This document shows, piece after piece, positions 15,935 through 24,498 of a stretch of 35,235 nt of DNA. Both the position numbers and the translations under genes were made by a program. How positions within the stretch are numbered: position 1 is the first letter of the stretch; each line of letters begins with the position of its first letter. The notes under the pieces were generated by a model. The model made no database searches, was not told the origin of the DNA, and saw nothing but the letters and a program-made list of their open reading frames with translations. The stretch spans positions 1 to 35,235 of the forward strand of contig DDEJ01000027.1 of NCBI GenBank assembly GCA_002336405.1. The letters are read 5' to 3'. This DNA comes from Rhodobacteraceae bacterium UBA1957 (lineage in GTDB: Bacteria; Pseudomonadota; Alphaproteobacteria; Rhodobacterales; Rhodobacteraceae).

Positions 15935-17185
15935 ATGCGCTATTCGGGGTTCAGAGTAATCAAAGAAGCCTTGACAGGGCACAAGGGGTGGACGCCGGCA
16001 TGGCGGGACCCAGAGCCACAAAGTGCCTATGATATTGTTATCATCGGCGGTGGCGGGCACGGCCTTGCAACGGCTTATTATCTGGCCAAAAAATATGGTG
16101 AAAAAAAGATCGCCGTCCTTGAGAAAGGGTGGATTGGTGGCGGAAACGTGGGACGCAACACCACGATTATCCGCTCAAATTATCTGCTGGATGGCAACGA
16201 GCCGTTCTATGAAATGTCGCTCAAACTGTGGGAGGGTTTGGAGCAGGATTTCAATTATAACGCGATGATCAGCCAGCGCGGCATTTTGAACCTGATTCAC
16301 ACCGATGCCCAGCGCGATGCCTTTACTCGGCGCGGCAATGCGATGATTCTCAACGGTGCGGATGCCGTGATGCTCAGCACCGACCAGATCAAAGCAGAAT
16401 ACCCGTTTTTAAACGTCAATGATGCGCGTTTTCCGATCAAAGGCGGTCTGGCACAACGGCGCGGTGGCACCGTGCGTCACGACGCGGTGGCTTGGGGCTA
16501 TGCCCGCGGGGCCGACAGCCGCGGTGTCGATATCATTCAAAACTGCGAAGTTACCGGATTTCGCATCGAACAAGGAGCCTGTGTTGGTGTCGAAACCTCG
16601 CGCGGCTTTATCGGTGCAAAAAAAGTAGGCGCCGCGGTGGCAGGATCATCGGGCCGCTTGATGGCCAAGGCCGGCATGCGCCTGCCAATTGAAAGCCATG
16701 TGCTGCAGGCCTTTGTCTCTGAAGGGCTCAAACCGCTGTTGCCGGGGGTGATCACCTTTGGGGCCGGACATTTCTATTGCAGCCAGTCTGACAAGGGTGG
16801 GCTGGTGTTTGGTGGCGATATCGACGGCTATAATTCTTATGCGCAACGCGGCAATCTGCCGGTGGTCGAAGACGTCTGCGAAGGCGGTATGGCCATTTTG
16901 CCGGCCATTGGGCGGGCGCGTTTGCTGCGGATGTGGGGCGGCATTATGGATATGTCGATGGATGGGTCTCCGATCATCGACAAAACTCATATCGATGGGC
17001 TCTATTTCAACGGCGGTTGGTGCTATGGCGGCTTTAAGGCCACCCCGGCCTCAGGATTGTGCTTTGCCCATCTTCTGGCCACAGACACGCCCCATGAAGT
17101 TGCCACCGCCTATCGATTCGACCGCTTTCAACGCGGCTATATGATCGACGAAAAAGGCATGGGTGCACAGCCCAATCTGCATTAA
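15935..17185 (+). CDS. mgdA: N-methylglutamate dehydrogenase subunit A (sarcosine oxidase beta-like)
   Basis: This is the FAD/FMN-bearing beta-type subunit of a heterotetrameric sarcosine-oxidase-like enzyme, 416 aa. In the N-methylglutamate pathway it oxidises N-methylglutamate, releasing glutamate and a C1 unit. FAD fold: DIVIIGGGGHGLATAYYLAK (G38-x-G40-x-x-G43). Then LEKGWIGGGNVGRNTTIIRS. RRGGTVRHDAVAWGY holds H182, matching the histidine that binds FMN covalently in heterotetrameric sarcosine oxidases. ATG 15935 is chosen over GTG 15929 because GAGG lies 5 nt before it. It could be a true sarcosine oxidase, but linkage to mgsABC and gmaS favours the N-methylglutamate role. It leads the operon mgdABCD. 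Confidence 0.88.
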   Translation: MRYSGFRVIKEALTGHKGWTPAWRDPEPQSAYDIVIIGGGGHGLATAYYLAKKYGEKKIAVLEKGWIGGGNVGRNTTIIRSNYLLDGNEPFYEMSLKLWEGLEQDFNYNAMISQRGILNLIHTDAQRDAFTRRGNAMILNGADAVMLSTDQIKAEYPFLNVNDARFPIKGGLAQRRGGTVRHDAVAWGYARGADSRGVDIIQNCEVTGFRIEQGACVGVETSRGFIGAKKVGAAVAGSSGRLMAKAGMRLPIESHVLQAFVSEGLKPLLPGVITFGAGHFYCSQSDKGGLVFGGDIDGYNSYAQRGNLPVVEDVCEGGMAILPAIGRARLLRMWGGIMDMSMDGSPIIDKTHIDGLYFNGGWCYGGFKATPASGLCFAHLLATDTPHEVATAYRFDRFQRGYMIDEKGMGAQPNLH

Positions 17186-17197
17186 GGACAGCCTGAT

Positions 17198-17485
17198 ATG
17201 ATTATCAATCACCCACTTTTAGGGCCAAGAGATGCACAGGAATTTACCTATCTTGGCGATGCCGCGCTCATCAACAGACCGGACTGGCAGGCCGAAGACG
17301 CCGCCGAGCAGTTTTATGCCTATCAGTATTTGCGCGATAATCCCGCCGGCGAACACCGCGAGCTGTGGTTTCACGAAGGCGGCGATCGCAGCTGGCTGGT
17401 TGTCACCCGCAACACAGTGACCCATGAAATTTCAAACGTTGAGCTGGCCCGCGATGTGGCCCGCTCGCAAGGGCGCAGCAAATGA
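17198..17485 (+). CDS. mgdB: N-methylglutamate dehydrogenase subunit B (sarcosine oxidase delta-like)
   Basis: This is the small delta-type subunit, 95 aa, as expected for the family. It keeps the core LRDNPAGEHRELWFH and the WLVVTRNTVTHEI strand. It has no cysteine at all, whereas classical sarcosine oxidase delta subunits carry a CPxC-type zinc site near the N-terminus. Zinc binding of the usual kind is therefore not possible. The stop overlaps the start of the alpha-type subunit by 4 nt (ATGA), which implies coupled translation and a fixed stoichiometry. Without its neighbours the protein would be hard to assign. Confidence 0.87.
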   Translation: MIINHPLLGPRDAQEFTYLGDAALINRPDWQAEDAAEQFYAYQYLRDNPAGEHRELWFHEGGDRSWLVVTRNTVTHEISNVELARDVARSQGRSK

Positions 17486-20439
17486 CGCAGATAAACCGCC
17501 TCGCAGGGGGGCAAGTCGACCAGACCAAAACCCTCAATTTCCACTTCGATGGTGCCGCCTATCGCGGTCACCCCGGTGATACACTCGCCTCAGCACTTTT
17601 GGCCAACGGTGTGCGCTTGATGGGCCGCTCGTTCAAATACCATCGCCCGCGCGGGGTTTTAAGCGCCGGCTCAGAAGAGCCCAACGCGTTGGTTGAATTG
17701 CGCAGCGGCAACCGACAAGAACCTAACACCCGCGCCACAACAATCGAATTGTTCAACGGGTTAACTGCCCAAAGCCAGAACCGCTGGCCGTCGCTGGCGT
17801 TTGACGCCATGGAGATCAACGACAAGTTCTCGAATTTTCTAACTGCTGGTTTTTATTATAAAACCTTCATGTGGCCGGCTGCGTTTTGGGAAAAAGTATA
17901 TGAGCCGATCATTCGCAAGGCCGCCGGATTGGGGTCGTTATCACAACAAGATGATCCCGATTGCTATGACAAAGGGTTTCTACACTGCGATTTATTGATT
18001 ATTGGGGCTGGGCCTGCGGGTCTTTCGGCGGCGTTGACCGCCGGACGTACCGGTGCGCAAGTAATTGTGGCCGATGAAGATTTTGCTTTTGGCGGGCGAT
18101 TGAACGCTGAAACCATCGCTGTGGGTGATCAATCAGGCGCAGACTGGGCGGCGCAATCCACCGCCGAACTAGGGACAATGCCAAACGTGCGTATGATGTC
18201 GCGCACCACAGTGATTGGCGCGTTTGACCATGGGACTTACGGGGCGGTTGAACGAGTTTCGGACCACCTCGCTGTGCCGGACGCCGGTAAGCCCCGACAG
18301 ATTTTATGGCGGATTTATACCCAACGGACACTGCTGTGCACCGGCGCGTTAGAACGACCTATCGCCTTTGAAAACAACGACCGGCCGGGCATTATGCTGG
18401 CCAGCGCCATGCGCAGCTATGCCAACCGCTGGGCCGTGACACCAGATCAGCAAGTGGCGGTATTTACCAACCATGATGACGGCCACCGAACCGCCACAGA
18501 TATGCTGGCCAAAGGCGTCAATGTGGCGGCAGTGATCGATACCCGCGAAAACGCCCCCAAGATTGCCGATTGCGAATTAATTGCCGGAGCACAGGTGTTC
18601 AACGCACAGGGCAGGCTTGGTCTCAAAGGGATCAGGCTGCGCACTCAAGACGGCAAGGAACGGGTCATTCGATGTGGTGCGCTGGGTGTCTCGGGCGGGT
18701 GGAACCCCAACGTACACATGACCTGTCACCAGCGTGGAAGACCCGCATGGAATGAAAAACTGGCAGCGTTTTGTCCCGGCGGTGACTTGCCGCAAGGCAT
18801 GTTGGTCGCCGGCGCAGCCCAAGGCGATTTCAGCACCGCTGCGGCGCTTGCAAAAGGCGCCGCAGCTGCCGCCGCTGCCCTGTCAGACATCGGCATCAGT
18901 GCCAGCGTACAGGCTCAGCCCCAGACCGAGGACAGCGAGGTGAATATCACACCGTTTTGGTATGTGGAATCCGGTAACGGGCGGGCATGGCTCGACCAGC
19001 AAAATGATGTGACGGTAAAAGATATCAAACTCGCCCATCAAGAAAACTTTCGCTCGGTGGAACATCTGAAACGCTATACCACACTGGGCATGGCCACCGA
19101 TCAGGGCAAAACATCCAATATGGGTGGGCTTGCCGTGATGGCCGAATTGACCGGAAAATCAATTCCCGAAACTGGCACAACAATCTTTCGCCCCCCCTAT
19201 ACTCCAGTGGCTATTGGTACTTTTGCAGGCCGCTCTACCGGCGCAGATTTCCGCCCGACCCGGTTGACCCCAAGCCATAAGTGGGCCACCGAACAGGGCG
19301 CCGCCTTTGTCGAGGTTGGCATGTGGCTGCGGGCACAGTGGTTCCCACAAACCGGCGAGACCCACTGGCGCCAGTCAGTTGACCGCGAAGTCTTGGCAAC
19401 CCGCAAATCCGTCGGCGTCTGCGATGTGACTACTTTGGGTAAAATTGACGTGCAGGGCAGTGATGCCGCGAGCTTTCTCAACAAGATATACTGCAACGGC
19501 TTTGCTAAGCTGGCCGTTGGCAAAACCCGCTACGGGTTGATGCTGCGCGAAGATGGCATCGCCATGGATGATGGCACCACAGCGCGATTGGGTGAGGATC
19601 ATTTCGTGATGACCACCACCACCGCGAATGCGGTTGGTGTGTACCGGCATATGGAATTTGCCCGTCAATGCCTGTGGCCCGATCTTGACGTGCAGCTGAT
19701 CTCGACCACCGAGGCCTGGGCGCAATACGCCGTGGCAGGGCCAAATTCACGCAATTTGTTGCGCAAGATCATCGATCCAGCTTTCGACATCTCAAATGAT
19801 GCTTTCCCGTTTATGGGCTGTGGCGCAATCACTGTCTGCGGTGGTCTGCAAGCACGATTGTTTCGAATTTCTTTTTCGGGCGAATTGGCGTTTGAGATTG
19901 CGGTGCCGACCCGCTATGGCGATGCGTTGATGCGGCAGTTGATGGCTGCAGGCGAAGAGTTTGATGTGGTGCCTTACGGCACCGAAGCGCTGGGTGTAAT
20001 GCGGATCGAAAAAGGCCATGCCGCCGGCAACGAATTGAACGGAACCACCAGCGCCCAAAACCTTGGCATGGGACGGATGGTATCCAAGAAGAAAGACAGT
20101 ATCGGATCGACCCTGTCTGAACGCGAAGGGCTGAATCAATCCGATATGTTGATGTTTGTCGGCTTTAAGCCGGTGGACAGCAACGAAAAGGTCACCGCCG
20201 GTGCGCATTTGATGGCAAAAGACACCCTGGCCAATGCAGCAAACGATCAGGGCTATATCACCTCGGCAGCCTACTCGCCCTGCCTTGGCAGCTCAATCGG
20301 GATTGGTTTTTTGAAAAATGGCGGCGACCGTAAAGGCGAAATTATACGCGCTGTCAGCCCACTAACCGGCTCTGATATCCAGATTGAAGTGGTCAGCGCC
20401 CATTTCATTGACCCCGAAGGAGAGCGTCTGCGTGCATGA
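17482..20439 (+). CDS. mgdC: N-methylglutamate dehydrogenase subunit C (sarcosine oxidase alpha-like)
   Basis: This 985 aa subunit has the architecture of sarcosine oxidase alpha. The N-terminal 2Fe-2S-ferredoxin-like fold has no iron-sulfur cysteines (about 20-80; FHFDGAAYRGHPGDTLASAL, SFKYHRPRG). An NAD-binding pyridine-nucleotide-disulfide-type domain follows (LIIGAGPAGLSAAL, G175-x-G177-x-x-G180). The C-terminal GcvT-like, tetrahydrofolate-binding domain spans about 600-985 (GVCDVTTLGKIDVQG, MRIEKGHAAG). The GcvT part would pass the oxidised methyl carbon to tetrahydrofolate. It overlaps mgdB by 4 nt and the mgdD start by 8 nt. The membership of the alpha family is clear; the substrate is inferred from linkage to mgs and gmaS. 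Confidence 0.9.
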   Translation: MTQINRLAGGQVDQTKTLNFHFDGAAYRGHPGDTLASALLANGVRLMGRSFKYHRPRGVLSAGSEEPNALVELRSGNRQEPNTRATTIELFNGLTAQSQNRWPSLAFDAMEINDKFSNFLTAGFYYKTFMWPAAFWEKVYEPIIRKAAGLGSLSQQDDPDCYDKGFLHCDLLIIGAGPAGLSAALTAGRTGAQVIVADEDFAFGGRLNAETIAVGDQSGADWAAQSTAELGTMPNVRMMSRTTVIGAFDHGTYGAVERVSDHLAVPDAGKPRQILWRIYTQRTLLCTGALERPIAFENNDRPGIMLASAMRSYANRWAVTPDQQVAVFTNHDDGHRTATDMLAKGVNVAAVIDTRENAPKIADCELIAGAQVFNAQGRLGLKGIRLRTQDGKERVIRCGALGVSGGWNPNVHMTCHQRGRPAWNEKLAAFCPGGDLPQGMLVAGAAQGDFSTAAALAKGAAAAAAALSDIGISASVQAQPQTEDSEVNITPFWYVESGNGRAWLDQQNDVTVKDIKLAHQENFRSVEHLKRYTTLGMATDQGKTSNMGGLAVMAELTGKSIPETGTTIFRPPYTPVAIGTFAGRSTGADFRPTRLTPSHKWATEQGAAFVEVGMWLRAQWFPQTGETHWRQSVDREVLATRKSVGVCDVTTLGKIDVQGSDAASFLNKIYCNGFAKLAVGKTRYGLMLREDGIAMDDGTTARLGEDHFVMTTTTANAVGVYRHMEFARQCLWPDLDVQLISTTEAWAQYAVAGPNSRNLLRKIIDPAFDISNDAFPFMGCGAITVCGGLQARLFRISFSGELAFEIAVPTRYGDALMRQLMAAGEEFDVVPYGTEALGVMRIEKGHAAGNELNGTTSAQNLGMGRMVSKKKDSIGSTLSEREGLNQSDMLMFVGFKPVDSNEKVTAGAHLMAKDTLANAANDQGYITSAAYSPCLGSSIGIGFLKNGGDRKGEIIRAVSPLTGSDIQIEVVSAHFIDPEGERLRA

Positions 20440-20998
20440 CCTCATAGCAATTACCCCACTGGGCGGCACGACCGCGCAGACCGACAGTTTTCCAGGTTTG
20501 GGCATTTCCGAACAGCCAAATTGGGCGCTGGCCTCAGTGAGCGCGCGTCACGGGCAAGTGGCAACGGTCCACAAAATCGCCCCAAGCCTGATCGGTACCG
20601 ATCTGCCCGAGGTCGGCAAAGTCAGTTGTGGGTCTGAAATGGCTGCGTTTTGGATGGGGCCAGATCAGTGGATGATTACGGCAGCACATGACGCCCATGA
20701 AGATCTTGCCAATATGCTGCGAACTGGCTTTACATCCAGCGCCTCGGTCACCGAGCAAACTGACGGATGGGCACGGTTTGATGTCGAGGGCGAAAACACG
20801 GTCGCGATGTTCGAGCGACTTTGTCCACTGAATGCCAGAGCCATGACCAAAGACAGCGTCAGTCGCAGCGCAATCGAACATCTGGGGTGCTTTGTCATTT
20901 GCTGGGCTGCGGGTCACAGGTTCAGCGTATTATGCCCGCGCTCTTCGGCTGGCTCGCTACATCATGCGCTGTGCACGGCCGCCAAGAGCTTGGGCTAA
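20432..20998 (+). CDS. mgdD: N-methylglutamate dehydrogenase subunit D (sarcosine oxidase gamma-like)
   Basis: This gamma-type subunit is 188 aa from GTG 20432. The start is set by AGGAG at 20418-20422, 9 nt upstream. A longer frame from 20384 would overlap mgdC by over 50 nt and adds residues with no family resemblance. Features include SVSARHGQVATVHKIAP, MAAFWMGPDQWMI and VEGENTVAMFERLCPLNARAM, typical of the GcvT-like fold of SoxG proteins. It contributes to the interface with the alpha subunit. It ends 7 nt from the stop of the convergent regulator gene, with no visible terminator between them. Confidence 0.85.
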   Translation: MHDLIAITPLGGTTAQTDSFPGLGISEQPNWALASVSARHGQVATVHKIAPSLIGTDLPEVGKVSCGSEMAAFWMGPDQWMITAAHDAHEDLANMLRTGFTSSASVTEQTDGWARFDVEGENTVAMFERLCPLNARAMTKDSVSRSAIEHLGCFVICWAAGHRFSVLCPRSSAGSLHHALCTAAKSLG

Positions 20999-21005
20999 CA
21001 TCCCA

Positions 21006-22013
21006 TCACACCGTTGGAAGTGGTTTATTGGACTGCACCCGGAACAGATTGATTTTTCTACGATCATCCTGCGGTGAGAGACCAAAAGCCTTTTTGTAAT
21101 AGCGGATCAGGGGCGTCGCATTGGCGTAGCCAACAGCATTGGCGATTTCAGTCATACTGTCTTTTGAATACAATACCAATTGGCGGGCCGCATTGATCCG
21201 CAGCTGGCGGTAATACAAAGACGGGCTTTGATCGGTTGCCTTTTTAAAGCTGCGCTCCAACTGTCGTGTTGAGACATTGACCATATCGGCCACTTCGGCA
21301 ACATCCAGTGGATGGGTGATGTGCTCTGCAAAAATTGCAACCGCTTGGGCAACCGGGGTGGGCAACATGTCCGCGGTGCTTTCGCGTTTTGACGTCGGAA
21401 TGCGTTGACGGACCCCCTCGCCGCGCATCAACGGATGTTGGAACCAGCAGGCAACTTCGGTTGTGATCGTTCCTCCAAGTCGCTCTTCCACGAGATGCAG
21501 CATCAGATCAAAAGCAGCCGCAGCGCCGGACGCGGTGAACCGGTCACGATCAATTAAAATCACATTATCAGTGGTGGCCAGATCAGGAAATTCTGCCTCG
21601 AATGCGGCCTCATAACACCAATGCACACTGCAGGTGCTGCCCGCGAGTAATCCCGAACGGGCCAAAGGAAACACACCGCCACTAACCCCCCCCATCTGGA
21701 CACCATGACGCGCCAGATGACGCAGGCGGCCATTGGCGTGTTTGGAATCTTCAAACTGTGCCAAGGGACTGCTGAGAAGGATCAGAAAATCAAGATCATC
21801 AGCGGCATCGAGGGTCAGATCAGGGTCAAAGTTGACCATTGCACTTGATTTGACACGGGCGCCGTTCTCAGAAATCAACTTCCAGACAAAGATCTCGGTA
21901 CCGGCAATTTCATTTGCTGCGCGCAGCGGTTCAATCGCCGATGTCAGGCATGACATTGGAAACCCTGGAAAGATGAGAAACCCAAGAACGATTTTTTCTT
22001 TATTTTGGTACAT
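21006..22013 (-). CDS. GlxA-family transcriptional regulator (DJ-1/AraC)
   Basis: This 335 aa regulator joins an N-terminal DJ-1/PfpI-like (GATase1) domain (about 8-190; VLGFLIFPGFPMSC) to a C-terminal AraC-type double helix-turn-helix (about 225-325; PLDVAEVADMVNVSTRQLER and MTEIANAVGYANATPLIRYY). The nucleophile-elbow position reads MGGVSGGVF, with Ser where active DJ-1-fold enzymes have Cys, so the domain should bind a ligand rather than catalyse. Relatives control glycine betaine, dimethylglycine and carnitine catabolism, and a place beside mgd genes fits sensing of a methylated amine or amino acid. It is convergent with mgdD and divergent from the XRE-cupin gene. Confidence 0.9.
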   Translation of the reverse strand: MYQNKEKIVLGFLIFPGFPMSCLTSAIEPLRAANEIAGTEIFVWKLISENGARVKSSAMVNFDPDLTLDAADDLDFLILLSSPLAQFEDSKHANGRLRHLARHGVQMGGVSGGVFPLARSGLLAGSTCSVHWCYEAAFEAEFPDLATTDNVILIDRDRFTASGAAAAFDLMLHLVEERLGGTITTEVACWFQHPLMRGEGVRQRIPTSKRESTADMLPTPVAQAVAIFAEHITHPLDVAEVADMVNVSTRQLERSFKKATDQSPSLYYRQLRINAARQLVLYSKDSMTEIANAVGYANATPLIRYYKKAFGLSPQDDRRKINLFRVQSNKPLPTV

Positions 22014-22100
22014 ATTATATCACTCTGATGGCGTCTTCATGCGCGGTACCGCCAACAAAAACGGTTCCGTAAACCAGAAAGGGATTATACTGCGCACAGG

Positions 22101-22131
22101 TTGTCATTATCATATAGTATCGGGTAGTATC
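22101..22131 (+). promoter_or_regulatory. Candidate promoter and repeated operator of the XRE-cupin gene
   Basis: TTGTCA (22101-22106) and TAGTAT (22125-22130) form a plausible -35/-10 pair with an 18 nt spacer, about 30 nt before ATG 22160. TAGTATC occurs twice (22115-22121 and 22125-22131) with a 10-nt period, the second copy covering the -10 box. That is a likely site for repression, perhaps by the gene's own product. The repeats are seen; their function is inferred. Confidence 0.42.
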
Positions 22132-22159
22132 CATCTTTTTAGTCGTATCGGAGAGTTTA

Positions 22160-22789
22160 ATGACCGTCGCTAAACTGGCACAAGACCCGCACCGCGTTAG
22201 TGGTGAGCGAGAGAAAAATCTCGAAGTGGCGATTGGACGTGAAGTTCGGGCCTATCGGCGACAGAAACAAATCACCGTTGCCGAATTGGCAAAAATGACC
22301 GGTCTGTCAATTGGCATGCTGTCGAAAATCGAGAACGGGCATACCTCACCATCATTGACCACCTTGCAAAGCCTGTCGCGGGCGTTGAGCGTTCCAGTGA
22401 CCAGTTTTTTCCGCCGCTTTGAAGAACCGCGCGCCGCAGTCCATACCAAATCAGGCGAGGGTGTCGAGACCGAGCGGGCCGGCACCCGTGCGGGACATCA
22501 ATATAATCTTTTAGGACACGTCGGCTCAAACGCCAGCGGTGTGATTGTGGAACCCTATTTGATCACACTTAGTGGAGAGTCTGATGTTTTTCCGATGTTT
22601 CAGCATGATGGTATCGAAATGCTCTATATGTTGGAAGGCGAAATAGATTATCGCCACGGCACTCAGGTCTATGCTCTTAAGCCCGGTGATACGCTGTTTT
22701 TTGATGCAGATGCGGCCCATGGTCCAGAAGTTTTGGTTAAATTGCCCGCACGCTATCTGTCAGTGATTTCCTATCCTCAGGTCGGCTAG
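22160..22789 (+). CDS. XRE-family regulator with cupin domain
   Basis: This 209 aa regulator has an N-terminal XRE helix-turn-helix (about 28-80; ITVAELAKMTGLSIGMLSKI, NGHTSPSL) and a C-terminal cupin (about 125-205; QHDGIEMLYMLEGEIDYRHG, LKPGDTLFFDADAAHG). Proteins of this kind often control amine, amino-acid or polyamine catabolism, with the cupin sensing the ligand. ATG 22160 has GGAG about 8 nt upstream. It is divergent from the GlxA-type regulator across 146 nt and lies between the mgd operon and the amt/mgs genes, so it probably controls part of the methylamine system. Confidence 0.92.
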   Translation: MTVAKLAQDPHRVSGEREKNLEVAIGREVRAYRRQKQITVAELAKMTGLSIGMLSKIENGHTSPSLTTLQSLSRALSVPVTSFFRRFEEPRAAVHTKSGEGVETERAGTRAGHQYNLLGHVGSNASGVIVEPYLITLSGESDVFPMFQHDGIEMLYMLEGEIDYRHGTQVYALKPGDTLFFDADAAHGPEVLVKLPARYLSVISYPQVG

Positions 22790-22859
22790 GCAGGGTTGTA
22801 CTGATAGGGGATAAATCGCAGATTGTTAATATTTGTCAGTAATCACACAGATGTTCAAA

Positions 22860-22890
22860 TTAAAAGGCCGCTGAAACAGCGGCCTTTTAA
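22860..22890. terminator. Bidirectional rho-independent terminator
   Basis: TTAAAAGGCCGCTG (22860-22873) and CAGCGGCCTTTTAA (22877-22890) form a perfect 14-bp stem with a 3-nt AAA loop. The GC core flanked by A and T runs makes it work in both directions. It separates the XRE-cupin gene (+) from the small membrane-protein gene (-) that ends at 22904. Confidence 0.92.
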
Positions 22891-22903
22891 TGTATTTCAG
22901 ACC

Positions 22904-23077
22904 TTACTTTTCAACTTTGGCGTAACAATCATGCTCTGATTTATTACCTTTCCAAAGCACGACAACGCAGATCACAGCAGCAACGAAGGTATATAACCCC
23001 GGCGCAGCGCCACCCGCACCTATAAACATTGCACCATCGACAACATCCCAACTTGCACTTTCATAGGGAAAACCCAT
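22904..23077 (-). CDS. 57-aa single-TM protein downstream of amt-1
   Basis: This short gene has a near-ideal ribosome-binding site (AAGGAGATAAGCT before ATG, with AAGGAG about 8 nt upstream). It encodes 57 residues: a polar N-terminus (MGFPYESASWDVVDG), one hydrophobic membrane segment (about 25-42, LYTFVAAVICVVVLW) and a charged tail (KGNKSEHDCYAKVEK). It is 26 nt after the ammonium transporter gene on the same strand, followed directly by a strong terminator, so the two form an operon. Its N-terminus resembles that of the 71-aa protein downstream of the second amt (YES, then W and VD). I know no described family. A regulatory or stabilising partner of the Amt channel is the likeliest role, by inference from the repeated pairing. 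Confidence 0.82.
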   Translation of the reverse strand: MGFPYESASWDVVDGAMFIGAGGAAPGLYTFVAAVICVVVLWKGNKSEHDCYAKVEK

Positions 23078-23103
23078 AGCTTATCTCCTTTTTATTTTTA
23101 CAA

Positions 23104-24498
23104 TTATTCAGCAGGTTGAAGTGAAGCAGGGATCCCTTCGGGATAGCCTTGTGCTGGAACTTTGGTCGGATCCAAGCCCAGAATTTCGGCGGCTTCAGGT
23201 GTGCGCAACATGCCCAATTGGTTGAGAATGAAAGCGCTGATATAACCCGGGACGAATCCCAGCAGACCAAACACCACAGCCCCGACAACTTGGCCAGAGA
23301 AACTGATGGTTGGTGCTTCACCTGCAACCCCTTGCAGCGCTGGGAAACCTGAGGCAAAGACACCGAGCATTACAACACCATAAAGGCCAATCGTTCCGTG
23401 CACCGTCACCGCGCCAACCGCATCATCAATGCCGCGCCGTTCAAGCCAGTCGGCGCAGGGCCTCAAAATAAGACCTGCACTAAACGCGACGATAAACGCC
23501 AGTGCCGGATAATAAATATCCAGACCAGAAGCACACGAAATAATGCCCGCAAGCGCGCCCGACATCATCCAGAAGGGATCTTTTGTCCAGATCCAAGCAC
23601 CAATAATTCCGCCTGCTATGGCCATCAGGATATTGAAGGACAGGGCCGACAGTGTAATCGGCGTGCCATATATGGTCGACGGTTTATCACCAAACCACGA
23701 CCACGCTTCACCTGGTACAATAACGCAAGCCATTAAAAAGCCCCAGAATCCGACAATGATCAGCATAAGGCCGGTTACTGTCAGCGGCATGTTGTGCCCG
23801 GCAATGTGATTTGCCGTACCGTCCGCGTTAAACTTGCCAATCCGTGGACCCAATACTATCAAAACGCCCAGCGCAAAGAAACCAGCGACGGCGTGCACAA
23901 GACCCGCGGCGCCAAAATCATGTACGCCAAATTGAGTGACCAGCCAGCCATCAGCATGCCAACCCCAAGCGGCTGCAACGACCCAAGCAAACGAGCCCAA
24001 AATGACAGCTAGGATTACAAAACCTACCGTTTGAATTCGCTCGATCACTGCACCGGACATAATCGATGCTGTTGTCGCGGCAAACAGAGCAAAAGCCCCA
24101 AAGAAAACGCCAGAGGCTTGATCGACAATATTTGGCCCCATATATTGAGCACTTTCGCCCCATCCCCAAGCGATGGCATTGGCATAGGCCGCGCCAGAGA
24201 TACCAGCCGGACCTTCCGAGAAGGTCAGCCCTGTCGGGAAGCCCCAATAAACCCACCATCCAAAGAAATAGAAGGTTGGGATAATGAAGGCAAAGGCGAG
24301 GATATTCTTCACCCCGGATGTCAGCACATTTTTGGTCCGCGATGCGCCCATTTCATAAGCCAGAAAGCCGGCATGAATAAGGATCATCAACGGGATAGTT
24401 ATATAATAAAAGGTTTCTGCAAACATTGTGTTGGTCACGTTTGCCTTTGACTCGACCGCTGCCAGCTTAGCCGCCAGTTCTGCTAGTTGTTCTTCCAC
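23104..24498 (-). CDS. amt: Ammonium transporter 1
   Basis: This 464 aa protein of the Amt/Mep/Rh family moves ammonium across the inner membrane as a trimer with about 11 helices. The pore is recognisable: D194 and H202 (VHDFGAAGLVHAVAG) and H367 (AVTVHGTIG) match the structural Asp and twin histidines of E. coli AmtB. It opens with a helical, alanine-rich segment rather than a cleaved signal peptide (EEQLAELAAKLAAVES). The start is GTG 24498, supported by GGGAGA 6 nt upstream. No glnK lies beside it, unlike many amt genes. Its operon partner is the 57-aa membrane protein. It is divergent from amt-2. Confidence 0.95.
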   Translation of the reverse strand: MEEQLAELAAKLAAVESKANVTNTMFAETFYYITIPLMILIHAGFLAYEMGASRTKNVLTSGVKNILAFAFIIPTFYFFGWWVYWGFPTGLTFSEGPAGISGAAYANAIAWGWGESAQYMGPNIVDQASGVFFGAFALFAATTASIMSGAVIERIQTVGFVILAVILGSFAWVVAAAWGWHADGWLVTQFGVHDFGAAGLVHAVAGFFALGVLIVLGPRIGKFNADGTANHIAGHNMPLTVTGLMLIIVGFWGFLMACVIVPGEAWSWFGDKPSTIYGTPITLSALSFNILMAIAGGIIGAWIWTKDPFWMMSGALAGIISCASGLDIYYPALAFIVAFSAGLILRPCADWLERRGIDDAVGAVTVHGTIGLYGVVMLGVFASGFPALQGVAGEAPTISFSGQVVGAVVFGLLGFVPGYISAFILNQLGMLRTPEAAEILGLDPTKVPAQGYPEGIPASLQPAE

